Positions 32,527 through 42,130 of a DNA stretch of 64,000 bases are shown piece after piece. A model generated the notes under the pieces. The model saw only the letters and a program-made list of their open reading frames with translations. It had not been told where the DNA came from and did not search any database. The stretch is from the NCBI RefSeq assembly GCF_017832975.1, contig NZ_JAFIBI010000001.1, positions 1,798,001 to 1,862,000 of the forward strand, written 5' to 3'. The DNA is from Arthrobacter sp. PvP023. Its GTDB lineage: Bacteria; Actinomycetota; Actinomycetes; Actinomycetales; Micrococcaceae. A program made the translations under genes and the position numbers. Position 1 is the first letter of the stretch, and each line of letters opens with the position of its first letter.

Positions 32527-33624
32527 ATGGCTGAAGCCATGATCGAATTCCAGAGCGTCACCAAGCAGTACCAGGGCGGGCAGCCGGCCGTGGACAACCT
32601 CACCATGTCCATTGACAAGGGCTCCATCACGGTCTTCGTCGGACCCTCAGGCTGCGGCAAGACCACCTCCCTGCGGATGATCAACCGCATGGTGGAGCCC
32701 ACCTCCGGCACTATCACCGTGGACGGAAAAGACGTCACCTCAGTGCCCGCTGCGCAGCTGAGGCGGTCCATGGGCTATGTCATGCAGTCCTCCGGGCTCA
32801 TGCCGCACCGCTCGGTTCTGGATAACATCGCCACGGTCCCGCGGTTGAATGGCGTCCCCAAGGCCGAGGCGCGCAAGCGTGCCGAAGAACTGCTTGACGT
32901 CGTCGGGCTGGCCCCGGTGCTCGGCAAACGCTATCCCTCCCAGCTGTCGGGTGGTCAGCAGCAGCGGGTCGGAGTGGCGCGGGCGCTCGCGGCAGACCCG
33001 CCGGTGCTGCTGATGGACGAACCGTTCAGCGCGGTGGACCCTGTGGTGCGCGACGAACTGCAGCAGGAGCTCCTCCGGCTGCAGCGGGACCTGGCAAAGA
33101 CGATCGTTTTCGTCACCCATGACATCGATGAAGCCACCGTGCTGGGGGACAAGGTTGCTGTCTTCGCGACCGGAGGCAAGCTGGCACAGTATGCCACTCC
33201 GGAGGAGATCCTCAGGGCGCCGGCCAACGACTTCGTGGCCTCCTTTGTGGGCAAGGACCGGGGTTTTCGTCACCTGGCGTTCAGCCCCTCCGACGCCGTC
33301 ACGATCCATGACGTTCCGACGGTCAGCCGCAGGGAGCTGGAGGCCGGTGCTGCCGGATTGGGCGGCGACTGGCAGCTGGTACTGGATGCGGAGTCCCGCC
33401 CGCTCGGCTGGACGAACCCCGGTGCCGGCTCCGTGCTGATACCCGGGGGTTCGCTATTCCGGAAGGGGGATACGCTCCGGCGCGCCCTTGACGCAGCGTT
33501 GTCGTCGCCCTCGGGTCTGGGCGTGGCCGTGGACGCGGACGGCAGGTTCGCCGGAGTCCTTAAGGCGGATGAGGTGCTCGCTGTCATCGAATCGGCCCGG
33601 CTGGTCCGGCAGGGTGCCCTCTGA
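32527..33624 (+). CDS. opuCA: Osmoprotectant ABC transporter, ATP-binding protein
   Basis: A 365-residue ATPase of the ProV/OpuCA group. Walker A is GPSGCGKTT, the Q-loop follows at MQSSGLMPH, the signature is LSGGQQQR and Walker B LLMDEPFSAVD. A C-terminal extension of about 110 residues has one recognisable CBS-like unit (about residues 310-360, ending GRFAGVLKADEVLAVIES); ProV proteins usually carry two. It begins a four-gene operon and its stop overlaps the next ATG. It energises uptake of betaine-type solutes. Confidence 0.9.
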   Translation: MAEAMIEFQSVTKQYQGGQPAVDNLTMSIDKGSITVFVGPSGCGKTTSLRMINRMVEPTSGTITVDGKDVTSVPAAQLRRSMGYVMQSSGLMPHRSVLDNIATVPRLNGVPKAEARKRAEELLDVVGLAPVLGKRYPSQLSGGQQQRVGVARALAADPPVLLMDEPFSAVDPVVRDELQQELLRLQRDLAKTIVFVTHDIDEATVLGDKVAVFATGGKLAQYATPEEILRAPANDFVASFVGKDRGFRHLAFSPSDAVTIHDVPTVSRRELEAGAAGLGGDWQLVLDAESRPLGWTNPGAGSVLIPGGSLFRKGDTLRRALDAALSSPSGLGVAVDADGRFAGVLKADEVLAVIESARLVRQGAL

Positions 33625-34334
33625 TGGAATGGTTCCTGGCCAACAGCGGACGGGTGTTCGAGCTCGCCGGCCAGCACCTCGTGCTGGCCATAGTGCCCAT
33701 GGTCCTTGGCCTGGCGCTCTCGATTCCGCTGGCCCAGTTTGCCCGGCGAAACAGGACCCTGCGCTCCGTGGTTGTCACGGCAACGTCCCTGCTCTACACA
33801 GTCCCGTCCCTTGCCCTGTTCATCATTCTCCCGTCAATTCTGGGGACCAGGGTCCTTGACCCTGTCAACGTGATCGTGGCCCTCACGATCTACGCCGTGG
33901 CGCTGCTGGTGCGGGCCGCGCTCGACGCCTTCGACTCGGTGGACGAAGATCTCCGGCAGGCCGCCGTCGCCATGGGGTTCAAACCGGGCGCGCGCTTCCT
34001 CCAGGTCGATCTCCCGCTCTCCCTGCCGGTACTGTTCGCCGGACTGCGGGTGGTGTCTGTCAGCAACATCTCCCTGGTGAGCGTGGCGGCCCTCCTGGGA
34101 ATCGGTAACCTCGGCATGCTCTTCACCTCCGGCCTCCAACGGGGCTTCATTACCGAAGTCGTGGTCGGGATCATTGCCATCCTGGTGCTGGCACTTTTGA
34201 TGGATGCGGTCCTCGTGCTTCTGGAACGTCTGCTGACGCCCTGGACCAGGGCTGCCGGCAGAACGGACAAGGCCGGGCTCCCTTCCGCGGCCGAACGGCT
34301 GTCCGATGTCCGGGCGGAGGGTGCGTCGGCATGA
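33624..34334 (+). CDS. Osmoprotectant ABC transporter, permease
   Basis: A 236-residue inner-membrane permease of the OpuCB/ProW type with about five to six helices. The cytoplasmic EAA-like loop reads RQAAVAMGFKPGARFLQVDLPLSLP. It overlaps opuCA by the TGATG junction and the next permease by 4 nt. It would pair with the second permease to form the channel. Confidence 0.88.
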   Translation: MEWFLANSGRVFELAGQHLVLAIVPMVLGLALSIPLAQFARRNRTLRSVVVTATSLLYTVPSLALFIILPSILGTRVLDPVNVIVALTIYAVALLVRAALDAFDSVDEDLRQAAVAMGFKPGARFLQVDLPLSLPVLFAGLRVVSVSNISLVSVAALLGIGNLGMLFTSGLQRGFITEVVVGIIAILVLALLMDAVLVLLERLLTPWTRAAGRTDKAGLPSAAERLSDVRAEGASA

Positions 34335-35077
34335 GCAACGTCTTTACGGACACCTTCGCCTGGCTGGGAGACCCGCTGAACTGGGCAGGGAGCTCGGGCA
34401 TTCCCGCGAGGCTCGCTGAGCACCTGCAGTACACGGGACTCGTGATGCTGATTGCCACCGCCATCGCCGTCCCCATCGGCCTCTATGTCGGACACACCGG
34501 GCGCGGCCGGGTGGCGGTGGTTGCCTTGGCCGGTGCACTGCGGGCATTGCCCACCCTGGGCCTGCTGACCCTTTTCGTGCTGCTGGCCGGCATCGGCCTG
34601 ATGCCTCCCATCTGGGCCCTGGTGATTCTCACGGTCCCCCCGCTGCTCGCGGGTACCTACGCCGGGATTGCCAGCGTGGACCGGAACGTCGTGGACGCGG
34701 CCCGGGCCATGGGCATGACCGAACTGCAGGTGCTGTTCCGGGCGGAATTTCCCAACGCACTGACCGTGATGTTCGGCGGATTCAGGACCGGTGTGCTCCA
34801 GGTGATCGCCACCGTCTCGGTGGTGGCCTACATCAACCTCGGCGGACTGGGCCGGTATCTCTTTGACGGCCTGGTGTTGTCTGATTTTCCGCAGATGCTG
34901 GGCGGTTCGCTGCTGATCGCAGCGCTGGCCATCACCGTCGATCTGCTGCTCGCTGTTTTCCAGAGGCTTTTCCTGTCCCGGGGAGCCTCTGCCACGCCAG
35001 GCCGGAGCCAGCAGGCGCCGGTTGATCTCACAGACCCCGTGCCCGCGGAGCCTGTTGTTCAAGGAGGTACATCATGA
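34331..35077 (+). CDS. Osmoprotectant ABC transporter, permease
   Basis: A 248-residue permease, related to the preceding one (OpuCD/ProW type). The EAA-like loop is VVDAARAMGMTELQVLFRAEFPNAL. It starts in the last 4 nt of the previous gene and overlaps the binding-protein gene by 4 nt. Two different permease genes indicate a heterodimeric channel, as in OpuC. Confidence 0.88.
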   Translation: MSNVFTDTFAWLGDPLNWAGSSGIPARLAEHLQYTGLVMLIATAIAVPIGLYVGHTGRGRVAVVALAGALRALPTLGLLTLFVLLAGIGLMPPIWALVILTVPPLLAGTYAGIASVDRNVVDAARAMGMTELQVLFRAEFPNALTVMFGGFRTGVLQVIATVSVVAYINLGGLGRYLFDGLVLSDFPQMLGGSLLIAALAITVDLLLAVFQRLFLSRGASATPGRSQQAPVDLTDPVPAEPVVQGGTS

Positions 35078-36030
35078 AGGAAACCAACCCTAGTAACCTG
35101 GGCCGCCGCGCCTTCGGCGGCCTGGCTGCCGGCGTGGGCCTAGCCCTGGCCCTGTCCGCGTGCGGCGGCGGTTCGGATCCGCTTGGAAGTGCGCCGGCCA
35201 CGAGCGGTTCCGGGGCAGGATCGGCGCTGGTGATCGGGTCTGCGGACTTCCCCGAAAGCCAGATCATCGCTGAAATCTATGCCGGTGCCCTGAACGCCGC
35301 CGGCGTCACCGCCAGCACCAAACCCAACATCGGCTCGCGCGAGGTGTATTTCAAGGCTGTCCAGGACGGCTCTGTGGACGTGATTCCCGACTACAGCGGA
35401 AACCTCCTGCTGCATGTGAACAAGGAAGCCACCGAGGTTTCGGCGGAGGACATCTACAAGGCGCTTCCGGCCAAGCTGCCGGAGGGCCTGGCCGTACTGG
35501 AAGCGTCCAAGGCGGAGGACAAGGACGCCATGGTGGTGACGAAAGCTACGGCTGAAAAATACCAGCTCAAATCGATTGAAGACCTCGCCAAGGTCTGCAG
35601 CGAGCTTGTGGTCGGAGCTCCGGCTACCTTCGCAGAGCGCGCCTACGGCCTGCCGGGGTTGAAGAAGAACTACAGCTGCGAACCCAAGAAGCTGGAACCG
35701 TTCAGCGACGGCGGCGGCCCCATCACCGTCAAGGCGCTGCTTGAGGACCAGGTGCAGGTTGCGGACATCTACACCACCACGCCGGCCATTGCCGACAACG
35801 ACCTGGTGGTCCTGGATGATCCCAAGAACAACTTCATCGCCCAGCAGGTCCTGCCGCTGTACAACAAGGCCAAGATGACCGATAAGGCCAAGGAAGCGCT
35901 CAACTCCGTTTCCAAGATCCTCACCACGGATGACCTGATCAACCTCAACCGTGCAGTCAGCGGGACGCAGAAGCAAAACCCGAAGGATGCTGCGGCGGCC
36001 TGGCTCAAGGACAAGGGCCTCGTCAAGTAG
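35074..36030 (+). CDS. opuCC: Osmoprotectant ABC transporter, substrate-binding lipoprotein
   Basis: A 318-residue OpuAC-type binding protein for glycine betaine, carnitine or choline-like solutes. The signal peptide ends in the lipobox LALSAC, giving lipid-modified Cys at about residue 29. The GSADFPESQIIAEIYAGAL segment and DVIPDYSGNLL are typical of the family. It ends the operon and a GC-rich stem-loop follows. Confidence 0.92.
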   Translation: MKETNPSNLGRRAFGGLAAGVGLALALSACGGGSDPLGSAPATSGSGAGSALVIGSADFPESQIIAEIYAGALNAAGVTASTKPNIGSREVYFKAVQDGSVDVIPDYSGNLLLHVNKEATEVSAEDIYKALPAKLPEGLAVLEASKAEDKDAMVVTKATAEKYQLKSIEDLAKVCSELVVGAPATFAERAYGLPGLKKNYSCEPKKLEPFSDGGGPITVKALLEDQVQVADIYTTTPAIADNDLVVLDDPKNNFIAQQVLPLYNKAKMTDKAKEALNSVSKILTTDDLINLNRAVSGTQKQNPKDAAAAWLKDKGLVK

Positions 36031-36053
36031 GCCAAACCAGCCGACGCAAGTCC

Positions 36054-36098
36054 GACGGCGCCTGCCGGACCTCACGGGGTCCGGCGGGCGCCGCCGTC
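36054..36098 (+). terminator. Stem-loop after the osmoprotectant operon
   Basis: GACGGCG-CCTGCCGGAC (36054-36070) pairs with GTCCGGCGGGCGCCGCCGTC (36079-36098) with small bulges. Only GTTCT follows, so it is a GC-rich terminator without a proper T run. Confidence 0.65.
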
Positions 36099-36145
36099 GT
36101 TCTCCGTGTGAGTCAAGTCTCAGCGGAAGTACATCCTCCATATGG

Positions 36146-36151
36146 CATATT
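36146..36151 (+). promoter_or_regulatory. -10 box of alaA, leaderless arrangement
   Basis: CATATT starts 12 nt before the ATG at 36158. No ribosome site lies between. Confidence 0.45.
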
Positions 36152-36157
36152 TGATGA

Positions 36158-37378
36158 ATGGCAGAATTCAAGCAGTCCACCAAGCTTCATAATGTCCTCT
36201 ACGACATCCGTGGACCGATTCTTCAGGCCGCCCAGCAAATGGAGGCAGAGGGTCACCGGATCCTCAAACTGAACATCGGAAACCCGGCCCCGTTTGGTTT
36301 TGAAGCGCCGGACGCGATCCTGGTGGACATGATCCGCCATCTGCCCCATGCCCAGGGCTACAGTGACTCCCGCGGCATATTCTCCGCCCGGACCGCAGTG
36401 TCTCAGTATTACCAGACCCGCGGTATCCAGAACATCCACGTGGACGACATCTACCTCGGCAACGGCGTCAGCGAGCTCATCACCATGTCGCTCATGGCCC
36501 TCCTCGACGACGGCGACGAGGTTTTGATTCCCACGCCTGACTACCCGCTCTGGACCGCCTCCGTGGCCCTCGCAAGCGGGCGCCCGGTGCATTATCTCTG
36601 TGATGAGGAGTCCGGCTGGCAGCCGGACCTGGAGGACCTCGAATCCAAGATCACTCCGCGCACCAAGGGAATTGTGGTGATCAACCCGAACAACCCCACC
36701 GGTGCGGTGTATCCCGAGGAAACCCTCAAAAGGATCGTGGCCCTGGCTGAAAAGCACGGCCTGGTCCTTTTCGCGGATGAAATCTACGAGAAGATCCTGT
36801 ACGAGGACGCTGTCCATGTGAACCTGGCCGGCCTCACCGGCGACGACGTCCTGTGCCTGACCTTCAGCGGGTTGTCCAAGGCATACCGCGTGTGCGGGTA
36901 CCGGGCCGGCTGGATGGCGATTTCCGGGCCAAAGAAGGACGCCGCCGACTACCTCGAAGGCATCAGCCTGCTTGCCAACATGCGCTTGTGTGCCAACGTG
37001 CCTGCCCAGCATGCCATCCAGACGGCATTGGGCGGATACCAGAGCATCAATGACCTGATCCTGCCCGGGGGCCGCCTGCTGGAACAGCGGAACAAGGCTT
37101 ACGACCTGCTCAATGCCATCCCCGGCGTCAGTACGCAGCAGGCCAGGGGGGCGCTGTACCTGTTTCCGAAACTGGATCCGGAGGTCTTCCACATCCGGGA
37201 CGACGAAAAGTTTGTCCTGGACCTGCTCCGTGAGCAGAAGATCCTCGTTTCCCACGGCCGCGCCTTTAACTGGGTCCGGCCGGATCACTTCCGGATGGTC
37301 ACGCTGCCCAACGTGAAGGATATCGAAGAGGCAATCGGCCGGATGGGGGACTTCCTGAGCCGGTACCAGGGGAACTAG
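36158..37378 (+). CDS. alaA: Alanine/aspartate-type aminotransferase AlaA
   Basis: A 406-residue class I PLP aminotransferase. Long stretches match the AlaA group: NVLYDIRGP, LKLNIGNPAPFGF, IYLGNGVSELI, PTPDYPLWTA, NPNNPTGAVY and ANVPAQHAIQTALGGYQS. The PLP lysine is Lys241 in LSKAYR. It makes alanine from pyruvate with glutamate. Transcript probably leaderless. A GC-rich stem-loop separates it from the PPK2 gene. Confidence 0.93.
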   Translation: MAEFKQSTKLHNVLYDIRGPILQAAQQMEAEGHRILKLNIGNPAPFGFEAPDAILVDMIRHLPHAQGYSDSRGIFSARTAVSQYYQTRGIQNIHVDDIYLGNGVSELITMSLMALLDDGDEVLIPTPDYPLWTASVALASGRPVHYLCDEESGWQPDLEDLESKITPRTKGIVVINPNNPTGAVYPEETLKRIVALAEKHGLVLFADEIYEKILYEDAVHVNLAGLTGDDVLCLTFSGLSKAYRVCGYRAGWMAISGPKKDAADYLEGISLLANMRLCANVPAQHAIQTALGGYQSINDLILPGGRLLEQRNKAYDLLNAIPGVSTQQARGALYLFPKLDPEVFHIRDDEKFVLDLLREQKILVSHGRAFNWVRPDHFRMVTLPNVKDIEEAIGRMGDFLSRYQGN

Positions 37379-37393
37379 CCTGATGGCAGCAGC

Positions 37394-37417
37394 GCCGCCC
37401 GGTGTCTCCCGGGCGGC
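37394..37417 (+). terminator. GC-rich stem-loop after alaA
   Basis: GCCGCCCGG (37394-37402) pairs perfectly with CCGGGCGGC (37409-37417) around a 6-nt loop. No T run follows, so termination is uncertain. Confidence 0.4.
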
Positions 37418-37483
37418 GGCAGCCGGACGCGGCCGCGAGGAAGCGGGGCTCCGGACTGGCGGCACATCGGCGGAAGGCTTCAC

Positions 37484-38338
37484 ATGTCAGGAATCGAAAC
37501 ATTCGACGAACACCCCTCGGGAACCCTCGCAGCCGGTGAGGGGTTCAGGCTGTCCGACGTCGATCCGGACTCCACTCCGGGGTACCCTGGCGGCAAATCG
37601 GACGGACAGGCACTCCTGGCCGAACTCGACGGCAAACTTGCCACCCTCCAGGAGAAGCTGTTCGCCGAAGCCAAATTCGGCGGCACCAAGCGCGTCCTGC
37701 TGATCCTCCAGGCCATGGACACGGCGGGGAAGGGCGGCATTGTGGCCCACGTCGTGGGTGCCATGGACCCGCAGGGTGTGCAGCTCAAGGCGTTCAAGGC
37801 GCCCACCGATGAGGAAAAGTCCTACGACTTCCTCTGGCGGATCGAAAAGGAAGTACCCGCGGCCGGCATGGTGGGCGTGTTTGACCGCTCCCACTATGAG
37901 GATGTGCTCATCCACCGCGTCCACGGCTGGGCCTCCCCGGAGGAGCTGGAGCGGCGCTACACGGCGATCAACGAATTTGAAGCCAGGCTTTCAGCCAGCG
38001 GCACCCGAATCGTCAAGGTGATGTTGAACATCAGCCGGGACGAACAGAAAGCCCGCCTGCTGGCCCGGCTGGACGATCCTTCGAAGCACTGGAAGTACAG
38101 CAGCGGCGACTTGAAGGAGCGTGCCTTCTGGGACGACTACATGGCCGCCTTCCAGGCGGCCTTCGACAAGACGCACACCGAAGTGGCGCCCTGGCATGTG
38201 ATCCCGGCGAACAAGAAGTGGTACGCGCGCATCGCCGTGCAACAACTGCTGCTCCAGGCCCTGGAAGACCTCCACCTTGAATGGCCCGCTGCGGAATTCG
38301 ACGTCGACTTTGAGCGGAGCCTCGTGGAAAGGTCCTGA
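37484..38338 (+). CDS. Polyphosphate kinase 2 (PPK2) family protein
   Basis: A 284-residue soluble kinase that moves phosphate between polyphosphate and nucleotides. The Walker A loop is QAMDTAGKGG, Walker B is FDRSHYEDVL, and the lid region carries RDEQKARLLARLDDPSKHWKYS. The final WHVIPANKKWYARI segment is also typical. An N-terminal extension of about 45 residues precedes the core. Class and nucleotide preference (AMP or ADP) cannot be read reliably. Confidence 0.92.
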   Translation: MSGIETFDEHPSGTLAAGEGFRLSDVDPDSTPGYPGGKSDGQALLAELDGKLATLQEKLFAEAKFGGTKRVLLILQAMDTAGKGGIVAHVVGAMDPQGVQLKAFKAPTDEEKSYDFLWRIEKEVPAAGMVGVFDRSHYEDVLIHRVHGWASPEELERRYTAINEFEARLSASGTRIVKVMLNISRDEQKARLLARLDDPSKHWKYSSGDLKERAFWDDYMAAFQAAFDKTHTEVAPWHVIPANKKWYARIAVQQLLLQALEDLHLEWPAAEFDVDFERSLVERS

Positions 38339-38363
38339 CGGACACGGCCCGGGGACCCTGGTC

Positions 38364-38594
38364 CTACGACTCCGGGCCGGCCTGGTTACGGGCGGCGGCC
38401 AGCCGCTTGCGGGCGCCTTCCAGCCACTCCTCACAGCGCCTGGCAAGGGCCTCGCCCCGCTCCCACAGCGCGAGCGAGTCCTCCAGGCTGGCCCCGCCGG
38501 CTTCCAGCTTGCCCACGACAGCCACAAGCTGCTCGCGTGCCTCCTCGTAGCTCAGCGCTTCGATGTCCGCGTTCGGGTTGTGTTCTGCTGCCAA
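38364..38594 (-). CDS. xseB: Exodeoxyribonuclease VII small subunit
   Basis: A 76-residue protein with the XseB pattern: [37 protein letters not shown], two helices with the GxxxLEDSLxLWERG core, then a Cys-containing helix. It lies 67 nt downstream of xseA on the same strand. It binds the large subunit in the single-strand exonuclease. Confidence 0.94.
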   Translation of the reverse strand: MAAEHNPNADIEALSYEEAREQLVAVVGKLEAGGASLEDSLALWERGEALARRCEEWLEGARKRLAAARNQAGPES

Positions 38595-38661
38595 TGTGAT
38601 TGCTCCCTGCTGGTGATGAGTGGATGGGCGCTACGGGGGATTTCTCCGGCGCGGGGCTGGT

Positions 38662-39948
38662 TTAGGTATCGGTTATTCGCTGGCCGCCCGTGGACCGGGC
38701 GGCAAAGGACCCGCCGGCAACCCGTACGAATAGATCCGAGCCCTCCGGAGCCTGCGAAGGGTGCCGAACGACGTCCAGCGGTGCGTCTTCGGCCGGGGCC
38801 CTCCCGGCGACCTGCACCACTGCGTAGCCCCGATCCAGCGTCTGCTGCGGGGAGAGGGATCGGACCTGGTTGCGGAGATGGAGGATCTGGTCAGCCCCTC
38901 GCAGTACTGCCGTGCTGATGGCTGCACGGGAGCGGCTGCTGAGCCGGGCCACGTCTTCGGCCCGGGCGCTGACCATGACCTCCGGCGCGGCGAGCACGGG
39001 CCGTGAATGCAGGGAGGCCAGCCGGTCGGCTTCCCGCTCCACCAGGCGGTTCACGCCGCGCCGGAGCTGGTCCCTGGCCTGCCGTACCCGGGCGAGCTCC
39101 TCCACGACGTCAGGAACAATCCTCTTTGCCGCGTCCGTGGGCGTGGAGGCCCGTAGGTCAGCGACGTCGTCGAGGATGGGACGGTCCGCCTCGTGGCCGA
39201 TCGCGCTGACCACCGGCGTCGAGGCATTGGACACTGCCCTGATCAGATCCTCATTACTGAAGGGCAGGAGGTCCTCAAGCGCACCGCCGCCGCGGGCAAT
39301 CACAATGACGTCAACATGCGGGTCGGCATCGAGGTCCCGCAGCGCGCCCATAATCTGGGACACAGCCGTGTTTCCCTGCACAGCGACTTCCCGGATCTCG
39401 AATTCGACCGCGGGCCACCGGAGGGCGGCATTGCGCAGGACGTCCTTCTTGGCGTCGGAATCGCGTCCGGTGATCAGGCCGATCCGGTGGGGGAGGAGCG
39501 GGAGGCGTTTCTTCCGGGAGTCCGCGAAGAGCCCTTCCATGGAAAGTGCGTGGCGGAGCCGCTCAATCCGCGCCAACAGGTCTCCCAGCCCCACCGGCCG
39601 GATGTCCTTCACCGACATGTTGAGGCGTCCGGTCTTCAGCCAGAACTCGGCTTTCAGGAGTGCCACCACCCTGGAACCCCGTTCCAGGGGAACGTCCTGG
39701 CGATCCAGCACATTCGACCAGATGGACGCCGGCAGCGATATTTCGGCGTCTACGTCCCGGAGCGTCATGAAGGCGCTGCCGCCGCGGCGGTTCAACTCAA
39801 TGACCTGGCCTTCGACCCAAGCGGAGGGAGTCCGGTCGATGTGGGCTTTGAGCTTCTGGGACAGTAACTGCAGGGGCCAGGGATTGTCCGGGCTCGTTTC
39901 GGCAGCCGTGGCAGGAACCGTGGTGGCCGCGGGCACATTGTCAGGCAC
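38662..39948 (-). CDS. xseA: Exodeoxyribonuclease VII large subunit
   Basis: A 428-residue nuclease subunit for single-stranded DNA. The N-terminal OB fold (VEGQVIELNRRGGSAFMTLRD) is followed by the catalytic domain with GLITGRDSDAKKDVL, VIVIARGGGALEDLLPFSNE and SAIGHEADRPILDDVADLRASTPTDAA. A coiled-coil and C-terminal LDRGYAVV segment complete the subunit. GTG is the start. The xse genes lie divergently from a membrane protein and ispH, a common actinobacterial neighbourhood. Confidence 0.96.
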   Translation of the reverse strand: MPDNVPAATTVPATAAETSPDNPWPLQLLSQKLKAHIDRTPSAWVEGQVIELNRRGGSAFMTLRDVDAEISLPASIWSNVLDRQDVPLERGSRVVALLKAEFWLKTGRLNMSVKDIRPVGLGDLLARIERLRHALSMEGLFADSRKKRLPLLPHRIGLITGRDSDAKKDVLRNAALRWPAVEFEIREVAVQGNTAVSQIMGALRDLDADPHVDVIVIARGGGALEDLLPFSNEDLIRAVSNASTPVVSAIGHEADRPILDDVADLRASTPTDAAKRIVPDVVEELARVRQARDQLRRGVNRLVEREADRLASLHSRPVLAAPEVMVSARAEDVARLSSRSRAAISTAVLRGADQILHLRNQVRSLSPQQTLDRGYAVVQVAGRAPAEDAPLDVVRHPSQAPEGSDLFVRVAGGSFAARSTGGQRITDT

Positions 39949-40135
39949 GGTCGGACCGTGACGGGAAGGGAGCCTTGGGCATGGGAATCCTTTGCGGGTG
40001 GCAGTGCTTCAAAAACGGACTGGCATCAAACCAAATCAACTCTATCCATAGCTCTACCACTGTCAGCCGACATTTTTTGCTTCCCTGCCGGCACCCCTAG
40101 GATGGCAGTACCGCCCACCACAACCGAGGAATCCC

Positions 40136-41008
40136 TTGCGCACTTTCGTCTCAGCTGCCACCGTCATCCTTGGACTGCTGCTGGCCGCCGTCGCTGTTCC
40201 AGCCATCTGGGTTGACCGGAACATTGTGCAGGAGGACGGCTTCGTTTCCCTCGCCGCTCCCTTGGGCAAGGACACCGTCTTCCAGGAACGGCTGGCTTCG
40301 GCAGCAGTTGGCAGCATCGATCCGGCCGGCCGCATTCCTGAGCCGTTCACGGAACTGGTGCAGCCGATCCTCGACTCAGCCGCCAAATCCCTGACGACGC
40401 TCCCCGGCTATCCGGCAGCCTGGGAAGAGACACTGAGGAAGAGCCACCGGCTCAATTTCCCGGCTTCCGGGGCCGCCTCGACGGAGGCGGAACCGTCCAC
40501 GTCCCTCACCCTGGATGTGGCGCCCCTGGTTGGCCTGCTGACCAAACAGATTTCGGAAGCTATGAATATTCCGCTCGACGCGCCGGACCAGACACTGATC
40601 AACATAGGACAGCCGAGCCAGCGTCAACTCGTGGACCAGGTTTCGGCGTATGCCCCCATGGGCTGGCCGCTGGCCGCCGGCTCCGCCATCGCCTTCCTGC
40701 TGGCCCTCATTGCCGCACGCCGCCGCTGGACTGTGCTGGTGGGCACGGGAGCCGGGGCGTTGGTGCTGGCGGCGGTTTGGAAACTCGGCTCAGACGCGGC
40801 CGGACTCGCAGTGGGCGGGACAGCCAGCGGGAACGAGGTGGCGGACATCTTCAAAAGCGAATTCGTCGCGGCATCCTCCGAACGGTTCGGGCAGTGGATC
40901 GTGGCGGGGCTCATGGCCGGCGCAGTCCTCATCGTGGCGGGTGTCATTCTCCGCGTCGTTGCTGGGGCCGTCGGCGCGGGCACCGGACGCGACCAGCGTT
41001 CCCGGTAG
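40136..41008 (+). CDS. Hypothetical membrane protein
   Basis: A 290-residue protein, TTG start with GAGGAA about 6 nt upstream. One N-terminal helix (AATVILGLLLAAVAVPAIWV) is followed by an extracytoplasmic domain of about 155 residues and then C-terminal helices around residues 182-225 and 262-280. No family is recognised with confidence. The TAG stop is the first three bases of the putative -10 box of ispH. Confidence 0.8.
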   Translation: MRTFVSAATVILGLLLAAVAVPAIWVDRNIVQEDGFVSLAAPLGKDTVFQERLASAAVGSIDPAGRIPEPFTELVQPILDSAAKSLTTLPGYPAAWEETLRKSHRLNFPASGAASTEAEPSTSLTLDVAPLVGLLTKQISEAMNIPLDAPDQTLINIGQPSQRQLVDQVSAYAPMGWPLAAGSAIAFLLALIAARRRWTVLVGTGAGALVLAAVWKLGSDAAGLAVGGTASGNEVADIFKSEFVAASSERFGQWIVAGLMAGAVLIVAGVILRVVAGAVGAGTGRDQRSR

Positions 41009-41011
41009 CAT
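41006..41011 (+). promoter_or_regulatory. -10 box of ispH overlapping the upstream stop codon
   Basis: TAGCAT starts at the TAG stop of the membrane-protein gene and lies 12 nt before the ATG of ispH, predicting a leaderless transcript. Confidence 0.55.
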
Positions 41012-41017
41012 TGAACA

Positions 41018-42097
41018 ATGACCACCTCAGCTGTCTCCATACCCATGCCGTCAATTCCACGCAGGCGCCGATCGCCTGAGGACGTGCTGGCTGCGGCCCC
41101 GGTGCCCGGTCCCAAAAAAGTGCTTCTCGCAGCTCCCCGCGGCTACTGCGCCGGAGTGGACCGGGCAGTCATTGCGGTTGAGAAGGCACTGGAGCACTAT
41201 GGTCCGCCTGTGTACGTCCGAAAGCAGATCGTTCACAACGTTCACGTCGTGAGCTCGCTTGAGGAGAAGGGCGCCATCTTCGTTGATGAGACCGATGAGG
41301 TCCCCGAAGGTGCGCTGGTCATCTTTTCCGCCCACGGGGTATCGCCCGCAGTGGTGCAGTCGGCAGAGGACCGTGGCCTGCGGACCATTGATGCCACCTG
41401 TCCGCTGGTCACCAAGGTGCACCGGGAAGCCGTCCGATTCGCCAAGGACGACTTTGACATCCTCCTCATCGGCCACGACGGCCACGAGGAAGTTGAAGGC
41501 ACGGCCGGTGAAGCTCCTGAGCACATCCAGATCATCAACGGCCCGCACGAAGTGGATAAGGTGACGGTCAGGGATCCGGAAAAGGTCATCTGGCTGTCGC
41601 AGACCACACTGAGCGTGGATGAAACGATGGAAACAGTCCGGCTGCTGAAGGAACGCTTCCCGACGCTGCAGGACCCGCCCAGCGACGACATCTGCTACGC
41701 CACCACCAACCGCCAGGTGGCCATTAAGAAGATCTCCCCGCAGGCCGACCTGGTCATCGTGGTGGGTTCGGCCAATTCCTCCAACTCTGTCCGGCTAGTG
41801 GAAGTTGCACTGGAATACGGTGCCAAGGCGTCCTACCGCGTCGACTTCGCCAACGAAGTGGATGAGGCGTGGTTCGAGGGCGTCGCCACGGTTGGCGTCA
41901 CCTCCGGCGCATCGGTTCCGGAGGTGCTGGTCAAGGATGTGCTCCGGCTCCTTGCGGACTACGGCTACGGCAGCGTGGAGGAAGTGGTCACAGCGGAGGA
42001 AGACCTGCTCTTCTCCCTGCCCAAGGAGCTTCGCGCAACGCTCAAGAAGTCCGGCGACGTGACCCGAGCCCTCGGCGGACGAGGCGCGCGGGCCTGA
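41018..42097 (+). CDS. ispH: 4-hydroxy-3-methylbut-2-enyl diphosphate reductase
   Basis: The last enzyme of the MEP isoprenoid pathway, making IPP and DMAPP. The three cluster-binding cysteines are Cys44 (RGYCAG), Cys128 (DATCPL) and Cys226 ([11 protein letters not shown]). The conserved SAHGVSP and the SSNSVRL substrate-binding segment are present. It has 359 residues, including a short N-terminal extension of about 30. Transcription probably starts at the ATG. Confidence 0.97.
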   Translation: MTTSAVSIPMPSIPRRRRSPEDVLAAAPVPGPKKVLLAAPRGYCAGVDRAVIAVEKALEHYGPPVYVRKQIVHNVHVVSSLEEKGAIFVDETDEVPEGALVIFSAHGVSPAVVQSAEDRGLRTIDATCPLVTKVHREAVRFAKDDFDILLIGHDGHEEVEGTAGEAPEHIQIINGPHEVDKVTVRDPEKVIWLSQTTLSVDETMETVRLLKERFPTLQDPPSDDICYATTNRQVAIKKISPQADLVIVVGSANSSNSVRLVEVALEYGAKASYRVDFANEVDEAWFEGVATVGVTSGASVPEVLVKDVLRLLADYGYGSVEEVVTAEEDLLFSLPKELRATLKKSGDVTRALGGRGARA

Positions 42098-42130
42098 CGC
42101 ACTCCCGGCTGGTTCCTGTCCGGCTGCCGA

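Noticed and set aside
36113..37483. 456-codon minus-strand open frame across alaA
   Set aside because: alaA matches its family along its full length; the opposite frame is a shadow.
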